64,000 nucleotides of DNA, from assembly GCA_009746045.1 (NCBI GenBank), contig RPFO01000082.1, positions 1,398,759 to 1,462,758 on the forward strand. The letters are read 5' to 3'. The position numbers and the translations under genes are program-made. This document shows positions 60,400-64,000 of the stretch, in pieces; positions within the stretch are counted from its first letter, which is position 1; each line of letters begins with the position of its first letter. The notes under the pieces were generated by a model. The model was not told the origin of the DNA. It did no database searches and saw nothing but the letters and a program-made list of their open reading frames with translations. This DNA is from Mesostigma viride (taxonomy: Eukaryota > Streptophyta > Mesostigmatophyceae > Mesostigmatales > Mesostigmataceae).

Positions 60400-61345
60400 C
60401 AGTCAGTAGCCAGTCCTTAGAGTTGGGCGGACTTCGGGGTCTCCACTCGGCGAGCGTCGTGTCATCAGCATATAGATCAGATCGCTCAGTCGGTAGGGTG
60501 GGTCAAGCTCGCCGTACGAGCTGGCGTACTCCGTGATCTCGATCCCCGGTGGTCGCCCCTCGTACCCGGGCAAAGCGGGCTTGTGCACACCTCATAATAT
60601 AGTCCACCATAATGATGAATATTCAAAAGATAACGGCAGGCTCGAGCTTAGTACCATGGTCCGGATTCTCCCGATTTCTGGCCTGCGCTGGATAATGTCT
60701 CCTTGATAATGATGAATAGCAATATGGGGAGAGCACACAAACCTGCCATGCACCAACTAGCTATTAATATGCAGGGGGGACGCCAGAGTGACGCCGTCAG
60801 CGCCTCAGCGGTACGGAGCTGCGGCTTGGGACCCTAATCATAGAACTGGCAGATGATCTCACTGAATGTATGTACACCGGTGGCCGACACGGAACAGGTG
60901 GAGGATCACGTCCCATAGGCCGGGGCGTCCCATATGTACCGTATTGAATGCCTTGGTGTAATCCAACACGATCAAAAGCAATGCCGGTAAGAGGCCGGGG
61001 GCCAGTCGGCCCACTTTCTCGAATCAGGCGTCCGGCCTGCGCGCCGTCATGGTGACCATAACACAATATACCGACACAGATCGAAGCCCATCTGGGACTC
61101 ACCTTGGTGGGAATTGAGGGTCAGGCACGCATGCGGTTCAGCAGGAGGCGCATGAAGACTTTCAGCACGCAGCAGCCTTTCGAGGCAGACGTCGCGGTAG
61201 TTGCTGGTATCCGCGGCGGACCCCTAGTGCCCTTGAAGAGCATGACCCGGACAGCGGTCTTCCAATACATCGGCGGGGGGACTAGCTATCTCGTAGAATT
61301 ATCCGGTTGCAAACGCCCTGGAAGAAAGGCTCAAGCTCAGGCAGC
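60400..61345 (-). pseudogene. LINE reverse transcriptase fragments
   Basis: On the minus strand, around 60560-60460, PPYRLSDLIYADDTTL is readable across a shift and equals motif C of the LINE at 27336-33058. Around 61290-60840 are damaged versions of the upstream RT blocks (a TAVRVMLFKG stretch, then remnants aligned to the region before and after SQMGF). Orientation is minus. A small Penelope-like insert (60622-60705) divides the two parts. Confidence 0.6.
60622..60705 (+). mobile_element. Short Penelope-like 3' end with 13-bp target-site duplication
   Basis: An 84-bp insert from TTCAAAAGATAACGGCAGG to TGTCTCCTTG, flanked by ATAATGATGAATA (60609-60621 and 60706-60718). The first seven bases (TTCAAAA) do not belong to the family consensus and may be filler added at the 5' junction. 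Confidence 0.8.
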
Positions 61346-61586
61346 TTAACCACCTCAACTTCTGCCGGTGAAACTGAAATATATATTGTCCACTGAGTCC
61401 CATGCATGGCAGCATCTCACATGGATAATGAGCCACGCGAGGTAGCCATGGCTGACAGCGGAGCCGTCATAACTTTCACGTTTGGGCACCAAATTCGGTC
61501 GTGAATATCACAATCACTTCGTCTTTAATTCTAAGATGCACACGTACGCTGATATATTTTTCCGAAACTAAAACGCAATATTATGC

Positions 61587-63068
61587 ATGGCGAGCAAACG
61601 CTCGACTATACGCAACGCAGCTTGGCGGGCCTGCGATGAGCCAAGAAAATTTGCCTGCAGCTCCGGCTGCAGTTCCGCCCGGTCTCCCATGCAGGCAGCG
61701 GTGATGTCCACCGGCTACTCAAGCATTAGTAGTGCACGTACACGGCTCCTGCGGCCTCGCCCTCAGCATCGCCTGATCCCAAACGCAGCCGCCCAGCATC
61801 GCGCCCATGGACAGTCAACTGCCGCGCTTCCGGTCTCAACCCTTCTTCAAAGTCGACGATCACAAATGGCTCAGCATGTCCCCGAGCGATGCTCTGCATT
61901 GCATCTTCTACGGGGACTGACGCCTCGCTTTACGACCTGTGCCTCCATCTCCACAGCATCGACGGCGTCTCATCTTTGAGGATGGCAAATGGTGCCCCCT
62001 CGCCTACTATTATGTGACGGAACACCCCCAACCATGCCCCCGCCTTCAGCACCTCATCCTCTGCTCCCTTCTCATGCGCTCTGACGGAGAGATCTGGGCT
62101 CCATCTATCTCCGCATCGATATCCACACAGACCGTTCCATCCTTACGGAAGCCCTCCCGGCAGCAGCACGTGACCCCCCTCCGCTGCAGATGTGGCAGCA
62201 ATGGCCGGGAGGCACGCTGGTTACTGAGCTCCCTCAATGAGCATTCCACCACCGGCGTCGCCTTCACCTCTGGACACCGGCCTCCTCGCCTCCACCTCCA
62301 CTTGATCCGCCTCCACCTCCACCGCCGACATCAAAGCCCAGCTTCTCGACATCGACCAGTGCCTCAAGGACAACGCCATCGCCATAGAGTGCCTGCAACA
62401 CACCGCGCAGCAGGCCTCACCGCCCAGGCGGTGACGGACATCGCTGCCCATGCAGCCGGCATCTGCTGGCCCGGCGGCCAGCGATGCTCCTTCCGCGCCC
62501 AGACCTGGGCGGAGTTGCTTACTAGCACCACACCACCTCCACCACCTCCACCATCGCGACACAGCTCAAGCAACCTAGCTGCAACAAGCACTCGACCTCC
62601 GTGAGGAGGCCGACCTCACCCAGCGCAGCCACAATGTCATCGCCCAAGCGCTTTGACCAGCCGGCAGATGAGTGAGACCTCGGAGACTCTTGTCATGGCA
62701 TTTAGGCGCGACATTCTTGCCCCCATGCAACTCACTGGTGAGCTGCGGATGTCGGCTGTCCGCCTGACCCCCGCGCGCGTGGTAAGGCTTGCCCGGCGCT
62801 CCGGACCCTGCTCCTCACCTTTAAGTACATGGCGGATAAGCTGTCGTTCCTTAAATGCCGCAAGAAGCTCTCGAGGACTCGCTACACGCTGGACGACGAC
62901 TTGACCCTGGCCCATGCAGCAGCAACGGCGACGCGAGCTATGGCCGACCTACCTTCAGCTCCGGCAGAGCGCAGGGGGAAAACAGTACACTGGAGCCGGG
63001 GGGCGGTCATCCACGTCGACCACAAGCCCTGGCAGGCGCCCCCTGCAACCCCAGCAACCCCAGTCTAG
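61587..63068 (+). pseudogene. ORF1-like pseudogene of copy f
   Basis: Starts MASKRSTIRNAAW and runs through several frames: a central region with DIDQCLKDNAIAIECLQHTA, a block ILAPMQLTGELRMSAVRL and the C-terminal MADKLSFLKCRKKLSRTR followed by YTLDDDLTLAH and VDHKPWQAPPA, stop at 63068. The order equals copy a throughout, but at least four frameshifts make it non-coding. Confidence 0.72.
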
Positions 63069-63495
63069 GGAATATATCAGTAGTGTAGATTAGTAAGGCT
63101 TAGCCTAGCACGTGGCCTACGCGCATGTGCGCCCATAATGCCCCCCCATGGATGATGCAATTTAGCCAACCTGTGCCTATATAATGGGACTCCCCATGGA
63201 TGCTGCATTAAGAATTTAGCCAAGCTAGTTCTGCCTATGCAGAGAGTCACTCTCTGATGAGAAGCCATGCCCTACTAGCTTTTGTATAGCCATGATGATC
63301 TTCCACCCCATGCCAGTGGCCCCCTTGTGCTCTGCGTGAGAGATCATGGTGGTGCAGGTGCCCCTGGTGCACCTCGAGCAGGTGTAGTTTACATCCCTAC
63401 CCTTGCAGGAAGTAGCCCAGAATGTATTAAAAGCCATATGCCCGTTCTCAGGGATATGTGCTACATGTACTCCCAACGGAGTTATATGTTCCTAA

Positions 63496-63850
63496 CTACT
63501 AGCTAGACCTTTTCAGTGGTTTTCCATTTGCGGGTATTTCCTCGTAAATGGTGGGAGAGCGATCGCAGCAATGGTGCTCACCACTAGACACTCCCGGCCA
63601 GTTAGGCTCGAAACACACGCCCTGATCGATCAAGCATGCTGTTTCCGGCCCCACCGTCTAGGTCATCTAGTCGCTCTACACGTAAGCCAGCCATAATTTC
63701 AATGCACATGCACGGCTACACATTTCCATCACCATTAATTCATATCTTCATCATCCTGAAGGACTCGAACACGCGGACAAGATAACGGCAGGCTCGAGCT
63801 ACCATGGTCCGGATTCTCCCGATTTCTGGCCTGCGCTGGTTGTCTCCTTG
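63496..63850 (+). mobile_element. Penelope-like 3' end inside the tail of copy f, 12-bp target-site duplication
   Basis: A 355-bp copy from CTACTAGCTAGACCTTTTC to GTTGTCTCCTTG, flanked by ATATGTTCCTAA at 63484-63495 and 63851-63862. It is the longest plus-oriented copy of this 3' region in the window. Confidence 0.87.
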
Positions 63851-63880
63851 ATATGTTCCTAATTAATTAATGGCAGCATC

Positions 63881-64000
63881 ATTGCGGAGGGTGGAGACTG
63901 CAGCAGTCCGGCCATTCCCAGGGGGTCCACTGGTCGTGGGGGCTGTCCACCATGGGGCCGAAGAGCGGTGGGACCAAGTAGTCCGTTTCGCGGGTGGGTG
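63881..64000. other. Unassigned right edge
   Basis: GC-rich sequence beyond the copy f target duplication. The minus strand is open throughout, with a Pro/Gly-rich translation, but the stretch is too short to recognise. Confidence 0.3.

Larger units (their letters stand above)
61417..63869 (+). mobile_element. ORF1-only non-LTR element, full-length copy f, 11-bp target-site duplication
   Basis: ATGGCAGCATC flanks the whole unit (61406-61416 and 63870-63880). Inside are the 5' leader with the GAGGTAGCCATGGCTGAC block shared with copy a, ORF1 (61587-63068), the 3' untranslated region and the tail TTCCTAATTAATTAA. A 355-bp Penelope-like fragment (63496-63850) plus its duplication interrupts the tail. 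Without it the unit is about 2.1 kb, like copy a. There is no reverse transcriptase. Confidence 0.85.

Overview
The window is nuclear DNA from a photosynthetic eukaryote, most likely a green alga or another member of the green lineage. It carries five recognisable host genes. All are split into short exons by GT-AG introns of roughly 200-1500 bp, and one intron is GC-AG. The green-lineage call rests on a plastid-type DXR with the PPPAWPG motif, a plant-type Deg protease of the DEG2/DEG9 clade, and a short telomere-like run of CCCTAAA units. I cannot name the species. The one poly(A) signal I can point to is an AATAAA after the Deg gene.

Host genes, left to right: the 3' part of a Deg serine protease (1-8745, +); DXR, the second enzyme of the MEP isoprenoid pathway (10039-16847, -), convergent with Deg; a Maf-type nucleotide pyrophosphatase (18855-22302, +), divergent from DXR; RPB10, the shared RNA polymerase subunit ABC10-beta (42273-43212, -); and CCT1, the TCP-1 alpha chaperonin subunit (43946-56857, +), divergent from RPB10 across about 730 bp. 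Exon phases agree throughout, so these models are well supported. The genes do not form a pathway. Their introns are full of minisatellites, microsatellites and small mobile-element copies.

Between Maf and RPB10 (22.4-42 kb), and again after CCT1 (57-64 kb), the DNA is almost entirely transposable elements. The dominant family is a roughly 2 kb non-LTR element that encodes only an ORF1-like protein and no reverse transcriptase. Two copies look full length (22420-24423 and 61417-63869); the second has an 11-bp target-site duplication. A third copy (about 25866-36330) has been used repeatedly as a landing site. It holds a Penelope-like/YIDD-type RT element, a 5'-truncated LINE with an 11-bp duplication, a hAT element with an 8-bp duplication and an unknown ORF, and a 128-bp MITE. 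The LINE inside it is itself split by two adjoining TTAA-flanked elements. Removing both leaves one TTAA and restores the RT reading frame at that point.

Other elements supported by target-site duplications are a SINE family with a tRNA-like B box (three copies), a 194-bp hAT MITE, a mariner-like MITE in the Deg gene, and several 5'-truncated 3' ends of the Penelope-like family, one of them inside CCT1. No CRISPR array, rRNA gene or convincing tRNA gene was seen.
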